Notes: generated from the sequence alone by a model not told the origin. A DNA stretch of 64,000 nucleotides from Bog-756 sp035534835 (GCA_035534835.1 DATLRE010000014.1:49590-113589), one strand, 5' to 3'; counted from the first letter of the stretch, positions 7,866-16,281 are shown. Translations and numbers: made by a program.

Positions 7866-8726
7866 TCAACGGTCGGGTGCCGGCCTCACCAGGCGCATCA
7901 GGCCCTCCTGGACCATCGACACCACCAGCGAACCGTCGCGGGCGTACATGAAGCCCCGGGCGAGGCCCCGGGCGCCGTGGCTGGTCGGACTGTCCATGTC
8001 GTAGAGCAGCCACTCGTCGGCCCGGACCGGGCGGTGGAACCACATGCAGTGGTCCAGGCTGGCCCCCATGAAGTCCGGGTCGTCCCACCCCACGTCGTGG
8101 GGGGCGAGCATGGTGTCGAACAGGTACATGTCGGAGGCGTAGGTGGCGATGCACGTGTGCAGGAGCGGGTCGTCGGGAAGGACGCCATCCGCCCGCAGCC
8201 AGAGCCGCTGGACCGGCTCCGTGCTCCTGCGGTGCATCCACGGGAGCGGGCCGAGGTGGCGCTGGTCGATGGGGTGCGGACGGTCCAGCCAGTCCCCGAC
8301 CTGGTCCTTGTACGGTTCGAGTCGCTCCTGCATGGTCGGTAGCGACTCGGGGTCCGGCACCTCGGGCATGGCCACCTGGAAGTCGAGGCCCGGTTCGTCG
8401 ACGTGGAACGACGCCGACAGGTTGAAGATGGCCCGCCCGTGCTGGATGGCGACCACGCGGCGGGTGGTGAACGAGCGACCGTCCCGGATCCGGTCGACCT
8501 CGTAGAGCACGGGCACGTTGGGGTCGCCGGGCCGGAGGAAGTAGGCGTGCAGCGAGTGGGGTCGACCGGTCTCGACCGTTCGACCCGCCGCCATCAGCGC
8601 CTGTGCCGCCACCTGGCCTCCGAAGATCCGTTGGCGTTCCTCGTTCGGGTTGGACCCGCGGAAGATGTTCACTTCGATGGGCTCGAGATCGAGCAGTTCG
8701 ACGAGGGACTCGAGGGCTTCGCTCAC
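7866..8726 (-). CDS. tesB: Acyl-CoA thioesterase II
   Basis: A 286-residue double-hotdog thioesterase that hydrolyses acyl-CoA to free fatty acid and CoA. The N-terminal hotdog carries RIFGGQVAAQALMAA and SLHAYFLRPGD, and the C-terminal one has FMGASLDHCMWFHR with the catalytic Asp, then GARGLARGFMYARDGSLV near the catalytic Thr/Gln region; length and layout match TesB. The GTG start (MSEALESLVELLDLEPIEV) fits the family N-terminus. A degenerate CAGGAT box lies 7 nt upstream. Divergent from the glycosidase gene; the 77-nt gap contains three tandem GCACG units (8761-8775). Confidence 0.9.
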   Translation of the reverse strand: MSEALESLVELLDLEPIEVNIFRGSNPNEERQRIFGGQVAAQALMAAGRTVETGRPHSLHAYFLRPGDPNVPVLYEVDRIRDGRSFTTRRVVAIQHGRAIFNLSASFHVDEPGLDFQVAMPEVPDPESLPTMQERLEPYKDQVGDWLDRPHPIDQRHLGPLPWMHRRSTEPVQRLWLRADGVLPDDPLLHTCIATYASDMYLFDTMLAPHDVGWDDPDFMGASLDHCMWFHRPVRADEWLLYDMDSPTSHGARGLARGFMYARDGSLVVSMVQEGLMRLVRPAPDR

Positions 8727-8791
8727 GGCTCACATCCTGACAGGTCGCCCGCCACACACGGCACGGCACGGCACGGCCGCGCGCCGGCCGC

Positions 8792-8797
8792 TACGGT
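8792..8797 (+). promoter_or_regulatory. -10 box, leaderless layout, GH1 gene
   Basis: TACGGT lies 6 nt before the GTG start at 8804 in the divergent gap with tesB. No Shine-Dalgarno sequence is present, which agrees with a leaderless mRNA. Confidence 0.42.
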
Positions 8798-8803
8798 GGC
8801 GCC

Positions 8804-9982
8804 GTGCCAGACATCTCGTTTCCCGAGTCGTTCCTGTGGGGGACGGCCACCGCCGCCCACCAGATCGAGGGCGGCAACGTCAACAACGACTGGTGGGCCA
8901 TGGAGCACGACCCGGCCTCGGGGTGCGTGGACGTCAGTGGCGACGCCTGCGATTCGTTCAACCGCTACCCCGAGGACATCGCGCTCATCGCCGGCCTGGG
9001 CCTCGGCGCCTACCGGTTCTCCCTCGAGTGGAGCCGCATCGAGCCGGAGGAGGGAGAGTTCTCGACCGTCGCCCTCGACCACTACCGGCGGATGGCGGCG
9101 ACGTGCCACGAGCACGGGGTGGTGCCGGTCGTCACGTTCCACCACTTCACCCACCCCCGTTGGCTGGCCGCGGCGGGGACCTGGGAGGCGCCGCACGCCC
9201 CGGACCGGTTCGCCCGGTTCTGCGAGCGGGCGACCGAGTACCTGGGCGACCTGATCGGGATCGCCTGCACCCTCAACGAGCCCAACGTGGTGGCGACGAT
9301 GGGGTGGCGGTTCGGGATCTTCCCGCCCCGGGTCCGGGACCGGGGCCGCCGTGACGCCGTCAACGCCGCCATGGTCTCGGCCCACCGCAGGGCCGTCGAC
9401 GCCATCCGCTCCGGACCGGGCGACTTCCCCGTCGGCATGACGGTCTCGATGACCGACTACCAGGTCCAACCGGGTGGCGATGCATGGGTGGAGCGCCTGC
9501 GCAGGCCGAACGAGGACGTGTTCCTCGAGGCCACCGGCGGCGACGACTTCGTCGGGGTCCAGACCTACACCCGCATGCGGGTGGGCCCCGACGGCGCACT
9601 CGGGGCCGAGGAGGGGGTGGGCACCACCCAGATGGGCTACGAGGTGTGGCCCGAGGCGCTGGGGGCCACCGTACGCCGGGCCGTCGACGTCACCGGTGGG
9701 CTCCCCGTCTACGTGACCGAGAACGGGATCGGCACCGATGATGACCCGCTGCGGATCGAGTACGTGACCCGGGCGCTGGCCGGGGTCCGGGAGTGCCTCG
9801 ACGACGGCATCGACGTCCGGGGCTACTTCTACTGGAGCCTGCTCGACAACTTCGAGTGGGTCCTCGGGTACGGCCCGACGTTCGGACTGGTCGAGGTGGA
9901 CCGGGCGACGTTCGAGCGCCGCCCCAAGCCCAGCGCCGCCTGGTTCGGCGGCGTGGCCCGGGCCAACGGCCTCACCGCCTGA
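8804..9982 (+). CDS. Glycoside hydrolase family 1 enzyme (beta-glucosidase-like)
   Basis: Retaining beta-glycosidase with the GH1 TIM barrel. The N-terminus PESFLWGTATAAHQIEGG is diagnostic. The general acid/base is Glu159 in CTLNEPNVV and the nucleophile Glu306 in VYVTENGIGTDD; the conserved aglycone/glycone residues in YFYWSLLDNFEWVLGYGPTFGL follow. At 392 residues it is shorter than the usual 440-480, mainly in the loops between the two catalytic Glu, so substrate preference (glucoside, galactoside or other) cannot be assigned. No signal peptide, so probably cytoplasmic. No sugar transporter or regulator is adjacent. Confidence 0.9.
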   Translation: MPDISFPESFLWGTATAAHQIEGGNVNNDWWAMEHDPASGCVDVSGDACDSFNRYPEDIALIAGLGLGAYRFSLEWSRIEPEEGEFSTVALDHYRRMAATCHEHGVVPVVTFHHFTHPRWLAAAGTWEAPHAPDRFARFCERATEYLGDLIGIACTLNEPNVVATMGWRFGIFPPRVRDRGRRDAVNAAMVSAHRRAVDAIRSGPGDFPVGMTVSMTDYQVQPGGDAWVERLRRPNEDVFLEATGGDDFVGVQTYTRMRVGPDGALGAEEGVGTTQMGYEVWPEALGATVRRAVDVTGGLPVYVTENGIGTDDDPLRIEYVTRALAGVRECLDDGIDVRGYFYWSLLDNFEWVLGYGPTFGLVEVDRATFERRPKPSAAWFGGVARANGLTA

Positions 9983-10054
9983 CCGGCGCCGCGGTGCGCT
10001 GGATCCGGGCCACCGCCGACCCCGACCGCCCCAATGTTACGGATCCATGACGGC

Positions 10055-10060
10055 TAGAGT
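10055..10060 (+). promoter_or_regulatory. -10 box, leaderless layout, GtrA-like gene
   Basis: TAGAGT is 7 nt before the ATG at 10068. This favours that ATG over the in-frame one at 10047, which would lie upstream of the box. Confidence 0.42.
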
Positions 10061-10067
10061 CGGATCG

Positions 10068-10586
10068 ATGCCGGACACCCCCACGAGCGCGAGCGTCGCC
10101 GACCGGTTGGTCCATCTGTGGGAGAAGCGGGACACCCCCGAGGCGAAGCACCTGGTGAAGTACGCGATGGTGTCGGTCATCTCCACGATCATGTCGTTCG
10201 GCGTGCTGTTCCTGGTGTTCGGCGTGCTGAAGCTGTGGGGCGAGATCGCCAGCACCGTCTTCGCCAACGCCGTGGCCACCCTGCCCTCGTACTACCTGAA
10301 CCGGAAGTGGGTCTGGGGCAAGGGCGGCCGTTCCCACCTCACCAAGGAGATCATCCCCTTCTGGTCGCTGTCCGCCCTCGGCATCACCGTCTCGATCGGC
10401 GGTGCCGCCGTGGCGCGGCACATCGGCGCGGTCCACCACCTCAGCCACCTCGAACAGACCGCCCTGGTGCTGGCGGCCAACCTGATCTCGTTCGGCGTCT
10501 TCTGGGTGCTCAAGTTCATGATCTTCAACAGGATGTTCCACGTCCACCCCCTCGAGGAGCTCGACGAGCTCGTCGAGGCGGCCTGA
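10068..10586 (+). CDS. GtrA-like membrane protein
   Basis: A 172-residue protein with four predicted transmembrane segments (starting near LVKYAMVSVISTIMSF, TVFANAVATLPSYYLN, FWSLSALGITVSIGGA and LVLAANLISFGVFWVLKF). The signature NAVATLPSYYLNRKWVWGKG with an aromatic-rich loop, and the final FGVFWVLKFMIFNRMF, are typical of the GtrA family, thought to help move lipid-linked sugars across the membrane for cell-surface polysaccharides. No glycosyltransferase lies directly beside it here. It is 19 nt upstream of the next membrane gene and may be co-transcribed with it. Confidence 0.82.
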   Translation: MPDTPTSASVADRLVHLWEKRDTPEAKHLVKYAMVSVISTIMSFGVLFLVFGVLKLWGEIASTVFANAVATLPSYYLNRKWVWGKGGRSHLTKEIIPFWSLSALGITVSIGGAAVARHIGAVHHLSHLEQTALVLAANLISFGVFWVLKFMIFNRMFHVHPLEELDELVEAA

Positions 10587-10605
10587 TCCCGACGGGCGGG
10601 TCGCG

Positions 10606-11388
10606 GTGATCGCCACCGCCACCCCCACGGGTGCGGCGGTACTGGCGACGGCGGTCTTCTTGGCGTGCGCGGTCGAGATGGTCGAGGCGCTCACCATCGT
10701 GCTGGCGGTCGGTGTCACCCGGGGTTGGCGCTCCACTGTCGAGGGGGTGGCCGCCGCGCTGGCGGCGCTCGTGGCGCTGGTCGTCGTCTTCGGCCCGGCC
10801 CTCGTGCACTGGGTCCCCCTGTCGTGGCTCCGACTGGTCGTCGGCGGACTCCTGCTCGTCTTCGGTCTGCAGTGGCTGCGCAAGGCGGTCCTGCGGGCGG
10901 CGGGGCTGAAGGCGAAGCACGACGAGGACGCCATCTTCGCCGAGCAGGTGGACGAACTGTCGGCCCTGCCGGCGTCGTCCGGTCGCGACGCCACCGCGTT
11001 CACCGTCGCGTTCAAGGGCGTGTTCCTCGAGGGCCTCGAGGTCGTCGTCATCGTGATCACCCTGGGCACGGCGTCGCGCCGACTGGGGCTGGCGGCACTG
11101 GCCGCCGCTGCCGCCGTCCTGGCGGTCGTCGTCGTGGGGCTCCTCGTGCACCGCCAGCTTTCGGGCGTCCCCGAAAACGCCATGAAGATGGGTGTCGGCC
11201 TGATGCTCGTCAGCTTCGGTACGTTCTGGTCCGCCGAGGGCGTCCACGCGTCGTGGCCGGGCTCGGACCTGGCGATCCCGGTACTGGTGGCCTTCTACGG
11301 GGCGGTGGCGTGGCTCCTGGTCGCCGGGCTCCGGCGCGGGGCGTGGCGGCCCGACGGCCGGACGTCGGCGGGTTCGGCCAATGCCTGA
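10606..11388 (+). CDS. Integral membrane protein with paired ExxE motifs (COG4280-like, FTR1-resembling)
   Basis: A 260-residue protein with about seven hydrophobic segments. Two membrane helices each carry an E-x2-E motif: Glu24/Glu27 in CAVEMVEALTIVL and Glu142/Glu145 in GVFLEGLEVVVIV. This duplicated arrangement resembles the REGLE motifs of FTR1-type iron permeases and related LysE/ILT-like transporters, but the basic residue of REGLE is missing and I assign no substrate. A polar loop with HDEDAIFAEQVDE separates the halves. GTG start, 19 nt after the GtrA-like gene. It overlaps the next small gene by 8 nt, so the two are probably translated together. Confidence 0.78.
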   Translation: MIATATPTGAAVLATAVFLACAVEMVEALTIVLAVGVTRGWRSTVEGVAAALAALVALVVVFGPALVHWVPLSWLRLVVGGLLLVFGLQWLRKAVLRAAGLKAKHDEDAIFAEQVDELSALPASSGRDATAFTVAFKGVFLEGLEVVVIVITLGTASRRLGLAALAAAAAVLAVVVVGLLVHRQLSGVPENAMKMGVGLMLVSFGTFWSAEGVHASWPGSDLAIPVLVAFYGAVAWLLVAGLRRGAWRPDGRTSAGSANA

Positions 11389-11626
11389 GCCGGGCCCGGA
11401 CGACCCGCCGACCCCGGCCCGCTGGCCCACCGCCCTCGGCCGGTTCTGGTGGGAGTTCCTCATCGGCGACACGCCCGAGCTGTTCCTCGGCGTGGTGGCC
11501 GCGGTCGGCGTGCTCGCCGTCCTCTGCCTCCGACCGGGCCTGCGGACGGCGGCCGCGCTCCTCGCGCCACTGCTGGTGGCCGGCGTGCTGGCCGCCTCGG
11601 TCCGGCGTGCCGCCCGGCGGCGGTAG
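11381..11626 (+). CDS. Small two-helix membrane protein
   Basis: An 81-residue protein whose ATG lies inside the end of the upstream membrane gene (8-nt overlap), a sign of translational coupling. It has a Pro-rich cytoplasmic start, the motif RFWWEFLIGDTPELF and two hydrophobic segments (LGVVAAVGVLAVLCL and LLAPLLVAGVLAASV), ending in a basic tail. The family is not known to me. A role as accessory subunit of the upstream ExxE protein is inference from the overlap only. Confidence 0.65.
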   Translation: MPEPGPDDPPTPARWPTALGRFWWEFLIGDTPELFLGVVAAVGVLAVLCLRPGLRTAAALLAPLLVAGVLAASVRRAARRR

Positions 11627-11674
11627 CCCGGGACCCGGAACCGGACGGTCGGCGACCGGACGGGTCGCCGAGGG

Positions 11675-12163
11675 TCAGTCGCGGAAGTTCTCGAACTGGA
11701 GCGGGATCCCGAAGTCCTCGGCCTTGAGCGCGGCGATGACGGCCTGGAGGTCGTCGCGCTTCTTGCCACTGACCCGCAGCTGGTCACCCTGGGTCTGGGA
11801 GGAGACGCCCTTCAGGTTGAGGTCCTTGATGAACCGGTTGATCTTCTTGGCGTGGTCGGACGAGATGCCGGCCTGGATCCCGAGACGTTGGCGGGCGGTG
11901 CCCTTCGAGGCCTCCTCGACCTTGCCCACGTCGAACGACTTGAGCGAGACCTCCCGCCGGACCATCTTCTCCTGGAGCACCTGGTAGAGGGCGCGCAGCC
12001 GGTCCTCGGTCGAGGAGGAGAGGACGAGCTCCGTGTCGCTCAGCTCGATGGCCGAGTCGGTGCCCTTGAAGTCGAACCGCGTGGTGGCCTCGCGGTTGGC
12101 CTGGTCGACGGCGTTGCGGACTTCCTGCATGTCGACTTCGGAGACGACGTCGAAGGTGGGCAT
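11675..12163 (-). CDS. yajQ: YajQ family nucleotide-binding protein
   Basis: A 162-residue protein of the DUF520/YajQ family, two ferredoxin-like folds implicated in nucleotide, tRNA or cyclic-di-GMP binding depending on species. The whole length aligns with the family: MPTFDVVSEVDMQEVRNAVD, REATTRFDFKGTDS, QRLGIQAGISSDHAKKIN and the C-terminal LQFENFRD are standard. The ATG has TACTGT 6 nt upstream. It is divergent from tRNA-Tyr, 45 nt away, and converges with the small membrane gene. Confidence 0.93.
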   Translation of the reverse strand: MPTFDVVSEVDMQEVRNAVDQANREATTRFDFKGTDSAIELSDTELVLSSSTEDRLRALYQVLQEKMVRREVSLKSFDVGKVEEASKGTARQRLGIQAGISSDHAKKINRFIKDLNLKGVSSQTQGDQLRVSGKKRDDLQAVIAALKAEDFGIPLQFENFRD

Positions 12164-12169
12164 GTCGAA

Positions 12170-12175
12170 ACAGTA
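12170..12175 (-). promoter_or_regulatory. -10 box, leaderless layout, yajQ
   Basis: TACTGT on the minus strand lies 6 nt before the yajQ ATG, in the short divergent gap with the tRNA-Tyr promoter. Confidence 0.42.
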
Positions 12176-12191
12176 GCGCCGCGCGAAGCGG

Positions 12192-12197
12192 TATCCT
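12192..12197 (+). promoter_or_regulatory. -10 box of tRNA-Tyr
   Basis: TATCCT ends 11 nt before the mature 5' end of tRNA-Tyr, so the primary transcript would carry about 5 extra nucleotides for RNase P to remove. The -35 is not obvious. Confidence 0.4.
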
Positions 12198-12208
12198 TGC
12201 CCGCCTGC

Positions 12209-12290
12209 GGGTCGGTGCCCGAGCGGCCAAAGGGAGCAGACTGTAAATCTGCCGGTTCTGCCTACGAAGGTTCGAATCCTTCCCGGCCCA
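12209..12290 (+). tRNA. tRNA-Tyr (GTA)
   Basis: An 82-nt class II tRNA with a long variable arm. The acceptor GGGTCGG pairs with CCGGCCC (12283-12289), the discriminator is A, and the anticodon loop CTGTAAA gives GTA. The T arm contains GGTTCGAATCC. No CCA is encoded. It stands alone between yajQ and a minus-strand oxidoreductase gene. Confidence 0.95.
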
Positions 12291-12380
12291 CGCAGGAAGT
12301 GCCCCGGTCGGAGCGCGTACCCCGCCCTCCGGCCGGGGGCCGCGTCCGTCCCTGCCCGCCCGCGTGTGGGGAACGGGTGG

Positions 12381-13754
12381 TCAGACGCCCGCCGCGGTGG
12401 CGGCGAGCAGGGTCGGCCACGGAGCCTCGTCGAGCGCCGTCAGGGGCTGCCGGAGCGTGAAGATGTCGACGAACAGCGCGGCGGCGGCCGGGTCGTCGTC
12501 GATGGTGGTGCCCAAGCGCGCGAAGCGGAGCAGGCGGTCGAGGTCGTCCTCGGGGAAGTCGCCCCGGGTGCCGGGGGTCAGGATGTCGGAGCCGGCGGCG
12601 ATCGCCCATGGGGCCCGCGTCGCCTCGAACGCCCGTGGGGCGAAGACCTCGGCCACGTCGTCGAGGGAGCCGCCGTACGAGGCCCGCTCCGTCAGCGCGT
12701 CGTCGAGCGCACGGGCCTGCAGTGCCGCCGACGACATGCCGTGGCCGTAGACGGGGTTGACCTGGCAGACCGCGTCCCCCAGCAGGACGAGTCCGCGGGG
12801 GAACCGCGGCATCCGCTCCACGTGCCGGCGGACGGAGCGGGGGAAACGGAAGGCGTGCGGTCCGTCGACCACCGTCGCCGTGGCCACGAGGTCGTGCCAC
12901 ATCGGCGACGCCAGGGTGGCGCCGAACGCCCGCCACGCAGGTTCCGGCGTCGGCGGGTAGTCGCCGAACCGGCCGCCGAGGCCGGCCATCCACAGGCCGT
13001 CCTCGATCGGGACGAGGTAGCCGGCGCGGGTCGGCGTGGCGCTCGCCGGGTCGGGTACGACCATGACCCCCGAACCCTCGAGCGCACGGGGGTCACGGGG
13101 CCGCACCACGGCGCTGGCGTAGGCGAAGTCGCACTGGATCACGGACTCCTCCGGTGGGTCGCAGCCCAGCGCCGGCAGCCAACCGAGGGACCGGGCCGCG
13201 CGTCCCGAGGTGTCCACCACGAGCCCGGCGGCGACGCGGGCGCCGTCCTCGAGCTCGACGCCGGTGACGGCGCCGCCGTCGACCACGGGAGCGTGGACGG
13301 CGTGGCCGCCGAGGACCGTCACCCCCGGGAACTCGGACAGTCGGCGCCGGACGACGTGTTCGAGGAGGCCCCGCGACATGGAGTAGGAACCGATCCCGGT
13401 CGCCAGGGGCTCCGGCCGGTACACGGCGGCGAGGTACGACCGGCCCTCGGGGCGGATCACGCACAGGTCCTGGCCGAACCGGGTCCGTACGGCACCCGCC
13501 TCGAGGAGGTCGTCGCCGAGCCCCGGGAAGTACCGCGACGCGATGTCGAACCCGCCGGGCAGCAGGGTGTGGAGGTGCCGGCCCTGGGGAATCCCCCGAC
13601 GGCACATCGGTTCGTCGGGGAGCACGTCCCGGTCGAGGACGACCACCTCGCCGAAGTGGTCGGCCAGGACCCGGGCGGCCAGCAGCCCGGCCACGCCCGC
13701 TCCCATGACCACCGCCCGGTCGCCGCCGGCGACCCGCCCGCCCCGTGCATCCAT
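12381..13754 (-). CDS. FAD-dependent monooxygenase/epoxidase-like oxidoreductase
   Basis: A 457-residue group A flavoprotein. It shows the GxGxxG FAD loop AVVMGAGVAGLLAARVL, an internal GRHLHTLLPGG segment characteristic of the LasC/halogenase-like epoxidase subgroup, VVDTSGRAARS, and the second FAD motif RGLVLLGDAVCQVNPVYGHG. Such enzymes hydroxylate or epoxidise polyketides, terpenoids or other lipophilic compounds; the substrate here cannot be read. The ATG is preceded by GAGGAG at a rather long distance. No biosynthetic cluster surrounds it. It is divergent from a mannosyltransferase-like gene. Confidence 0.82.
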   Translation of the reverse strand: MDARGGRVAGGDRAVVMGAGVAGLLAARVLADHFGEVVVLDRDVLPDEPMCRRGIPQGRHLHTLLPGGFDIASRYFPGLGDDLLEAGAVRTRFGQDLCVIRPEGRSYLAAVYRPEPLATGIGSYSMSRGLLEHVVRRRLSEFPGVTVLGGHAVHAPVVDGGAVTGVELEDGARVAAGLVVDTSGRAARSLGWLPALGCDPPEESVIQCDFAYASAVVRPRDPRALEGSGVMVVPDPASATPTRAGYLVPIEDGLWMAGLGGRFGDYPPTPEPAWRAFGATLASPMWHDLVATATVVDGPHAFRFPRSVRRHVERMPRFPRGLVLLGDAVCQVNPVYGHGMSSAALQARALDDALTERASYGGSLDDVAEVFAPRAFEATRAPWAIAAGSDILTPGTRGDFPEDDLDRLLRFARLGTTIDDDPAAAALFVDIFTLRQPLTALDEAPWPTLLAATAAGV

Positions 13755-14056
13755 TCGACCGCCACACTCCTCGCGTCGGGGGTGGGCGCGTCCCCGTCGA
13801 CCGCCGGACCCCTCACCCACTCCATCGTCCGGGTGGCCGTCGAGCTTGAGCCGGGTGGCGGGGAGGCTCTGCGGCGGGGGAGGGCCCGCCGACCCCGGGC
13901 CCTCCCATTGGTTACAATGACGTTACGGATTGACTGTGTTCAGGGCCCGTCCCGGTGGGGCGGGACTGTCGGGGGACGTGCAGCCGCTCCGTGCAGGACC
14001 CCGCCGGCCACCCGCCGGCCTTGCCGGACCGGTCGATCCAGGAGAGTCCCAACCTC
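13755..14056 (+). promoter_or_regulatory. Divergent intergenic region with candidate promoter for GT-C gene
   Basis: A 302-nt gap between two divergent genes. TACAAT at 13913-13918 is a very good -10 hexamer, in a local AT-rich patch, but no -35 is apparent at 17 nt. The leader would be about 130 nt and includes a GC-rich hairpin (CGTCCCG with CGGGACT-like partner) and GGAGAG shortly before the ATG at 14057. No further gene is seen in it. Confidence 0.45.
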
Positions 14057-15727
14057 ATGCCATCGGAACGCACAGCGGCGGCAGTGTCCGAGGACGAACG
14101 GCCCGTCCACGACGAGGTGTCCGGTGCCCGGAACCACGCCGTGGTCCGCTCGCTCCTGTCGTACGCCGACACGGTGCGCGACCGGCTCGGCGGCCCGACG
14201 GACGCGTTCGAGGTGACCGAGGAACCGGACGGGCCGATCGACACCCGCGGTCTGGTGTGGCGCCCCGCCCTGCTCGGCTTCGTGGCCGTCCTGGCCGTCG
14301 CCGTCGGCTCCTCGCTGCCCAGTTCGCCGTTCAAGCTCGAGATGCCCGGCGTCTGGTTCTTCGGCGAGCCCAGCACCAGTGCCCCCAGCCACTGGGGCGT
14401 CTACTTCTCGTTGGCCGCCGTATACGGCGGGCTCCTCCTGTTCATGCGGGTGTGGTGGGGCATGATCCGCCTCTACCGGAGCCGCCGGGGGGTCCCGATC
14501 CGGACGATGATGGGCGTCTTCGCCCTCTGGTCGGTGCCGGTCCTGGTGATCGCCCCGCTGTTCAGCCGGGACGCGTACTCCTACGCCGCCCAGGGCGAGA
14601 TGGTCAGCCACCACATGAACCCGTACCTGTACGGCCCCTTCCAGCTCGGGAACAACGCATACACCGCGCCGGTCGATCCGCTGTGGGGGAACGCGCCGGC
14701 CCCCTACGGCCCGATGTTCCTCCAGATCGACGGCTTCTTCGCACGCATCACCTTCCACAACGAACTGGCCACCATCGTGCTGCTCCGGCTGCTCGAACTG
14801 GTCGGCGTGCTGCTGATCGCCGCCTGCGTCCCCCGCCTGGCCCGGCTGTACCACCGGGACGGGGCCGAGCTGTTCACCTTGATGGTCCTCAACCCGGTGA
14901 CGATCTTCCACCTCATCGGGGGGGCCCACAACGACGCCCTCATGCTCGGACTCCTCGTCGCCGGCCTCACCCTGGCCAAGGAGAAGCGCCCGATCGTCGG
15001 GATCCTGCTGTGCGCGCTGGCCACGGCGGTGAAGGCGCCGGCCGCGCTGGGCGCGCTCTACATCGGATGGAGCTGGCTCGGGACCGGTGTGCCCGTCAAG
15101 GACCGGATCCGACCGGTGGTCACCGCCGGACTGATCGGACTCGGCGTGCTGGGCGTGTTCTCGTTCGTGAGCGGTCTCGGTTGGGGATGGATCTCGATCC
15201 TCGACACCCCCGGGGTGGTCCGGTCGTGGGCCTCACCGACCACCGGGGTCGCCTTCCTGGCCACCGGGATCGCCCACCTCGCCCACGTCGACGTGGGTGT
15301 CGGGGGCGTCCTGTCGGTCTGCCGGTTCCTCGGCATGGTGATCGCCGCCGCGTCCGGGGTGTGGCTCCTGCTCAACAGCGACCGGATCGGCACCCTCAAG
15401 GCGCTCGGGATCACGCTCCTGCTCTTCGTGCTGCTCGGCCCGGTCGTCCAACCCTGGTACCTGTCGTGGGGGCTGATCCTCCTCGCCCCGGTGGCGCTCG
15501 GCCAGCTGCGCTCGCTGGTCATCGGCCTCTCGATGGTCACGGCCTTCATCGAACTCCCCGGCGGGACCCAGCTGGTCACCACCCTCTTCCACGGGGACCC
15601 CCTGCTGATCGTCCTCACCCTGCTGTGGCTGCTGATCGTCCTGACCGTGCCGCTGTCGTCGTGGGACCGCAGATCGGCGGTCCCGGCCGGCGAGGCGGCG
15701 CCGGCGGTGGCCTCGGCCGTCGCCTGA
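14057..15727 (+). CDS. Polyprenol-phosphomannose-dependent alpha-1,6-mannosyltransferase-like GT-C protein (MptB-like)
   Basis: A 556-residue polytopic protein with about twelve hydrophobic segments after a soluble N-terminal 65 residues. The first large outer loop carries the GT-C acidic motif in FSRDAYSYAAQGEM, followed by HHMNPYLYGPF and APAPYGPMFLQIDGF, as in actinobacterial MptA/MptB enzymes that extend mannan or lipoglycan with decaprenyl-phosphomannose as donor. Other motifs are NPVTIFHLIGGAHNDALMLG and VQPWYLSWGL, typical of the family. The ATG is preceded by GGAGAG. Whether the product is a lipomannan-like glycan here is inference. Confidence 0.8.
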   Translation: MPSERTAAAVSEDERPVHDEVSGARNHAVVRSLLSYADTVRDRLGGPTDAFEVTEEPDGPIDTRGLVWRPALLGFVAVLAVAVGSSLPSSPFKLEMPGVWFFGEPSTSAPSHWGVYFSLAAVYGGLLLFMRVWWGMIRLYRSRRGVPIRTMMGVFALWSVPVLVIAPLFSRDAYSYAAQGEMVSHHMNPYLYGPFQLGNNAYTAPVDPLWGNAPAPYGPMFLQIDGFFARITFHNELATIVLLRLLELVGVLLIAACVPRLARLYHRDGAELFTLMVLNPVTIFHLIGGAHNDALMLGLLVAGLTLAKEKRPIVGILLCALATAVKAPAALGALYIGWSWLGTGVPVKDRIRPVVTAGLIGLGVLGVFSFVSGLGWGWISILDTPGVVRSWASPTTGVAFLATGIAHLAHVDVGVGGVLSVCRFLGMVIAAASGVWLLLNSDRIGTLKALGITLLLFVLLGPVVQPWYLSWGLILLAPVALGQLRSLVIGLSMVTAFIELPGGTQLVTTLFHGDPLLIVLTLLWLLIVLTVPLSSWDRRSAVPAGEAAPAVASAVA

Positions 15728-15759
15728 CCCGACCGCCCACGGTTCGGTCCCGTCCGGAC

Positions 15760-16275
15760 TCAGTCGCCGAGGTCGAGACCGTCGCCGCCGAGCATCCGCT
15801 GCAGCACGGCCACGTCGAGCCACCGGTTGAACTTCCGGCCGATCTCCCGCTCCACCCCGACCTCCTCGAACCCGCAGGCCTGGTGGAGGGCGATCGAGGC
15901 GGTGTTGTCGCCCCCGATCCGGGCGATCATCGAGTGGAAGCCGTGGAGGGTGGCCAGGCGGACGAGCTCCTCCAACAGGGCCCGGCCCACCCCGTTGCCG
16001 CGGTGTGTGGTGTCCACGTAGACCGAGTCCTCGACGGTGGTCGCGTACGACGGGCGGTCCCGGTAGGTCGAGAGCGATCCGAAGCCGAGCACGCGGTCCT
16101 CGTCGTCCACGGCCACGACCACCGGATAGGTGCCCCGGTGGTCGTCCATCCAGGCGGCCTGCTCCTCCGGCGTGCGCGGCCGGAGGTCGAACGTGGCTGT
16201 CGAGCCCACCACCTCGGCGTTGTAGATCCGCCGGACGGACTCGGCGTCGCGGGGCTCGGCCAGGCGCACGTGCAT
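15760..16275 (-). CDS. GNAT acetyltransferase, phosphinothricin acetyltransferase-like
   Basis: A 171-residue single-domain N-acetyltransferase. The start HVRLAEPRDAESVRRIYN, the segment STATFDLRPRTPEEQAAWM and the acetyl-CoA loop THRGNGVGRALLEELV follow the phosphinothricin/methionine-sulfoximine acetyltransferase subgroup, as does HSMIARIGGDNTASIALHQ with GFEEVGV. Real substrate is unknown; family members often act on amino-acid analogues. TACCAT lies 6 nt before the ATG. Converges with the mannosyltransferase-like gene. Confidence 0.85.
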   Translation of the reverse strand: MHVRLAEPRDAESVRRIYNAEVVGSTATFDLRPRTPEEQAAWMDDHRGTYPVVVAVDDEDRVLGFGSLSTYRDRPSYATTVEDSVYVDTTHRGNGVGRALLEELVRLATLHGFHSMIARIGGDNTASIALHQACGFEEVGVEREIGRKFNRWLDVAVLQRMLGGDGLDLGD

Positions 16276-16281
16276 CCGTGG

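Noticed and set aside
8761..8775. Three GCACG units between tesB and the GH1 gene as a regulatory repeat
   Set aside because: Too short and too GC-rich to distinguish from chance.
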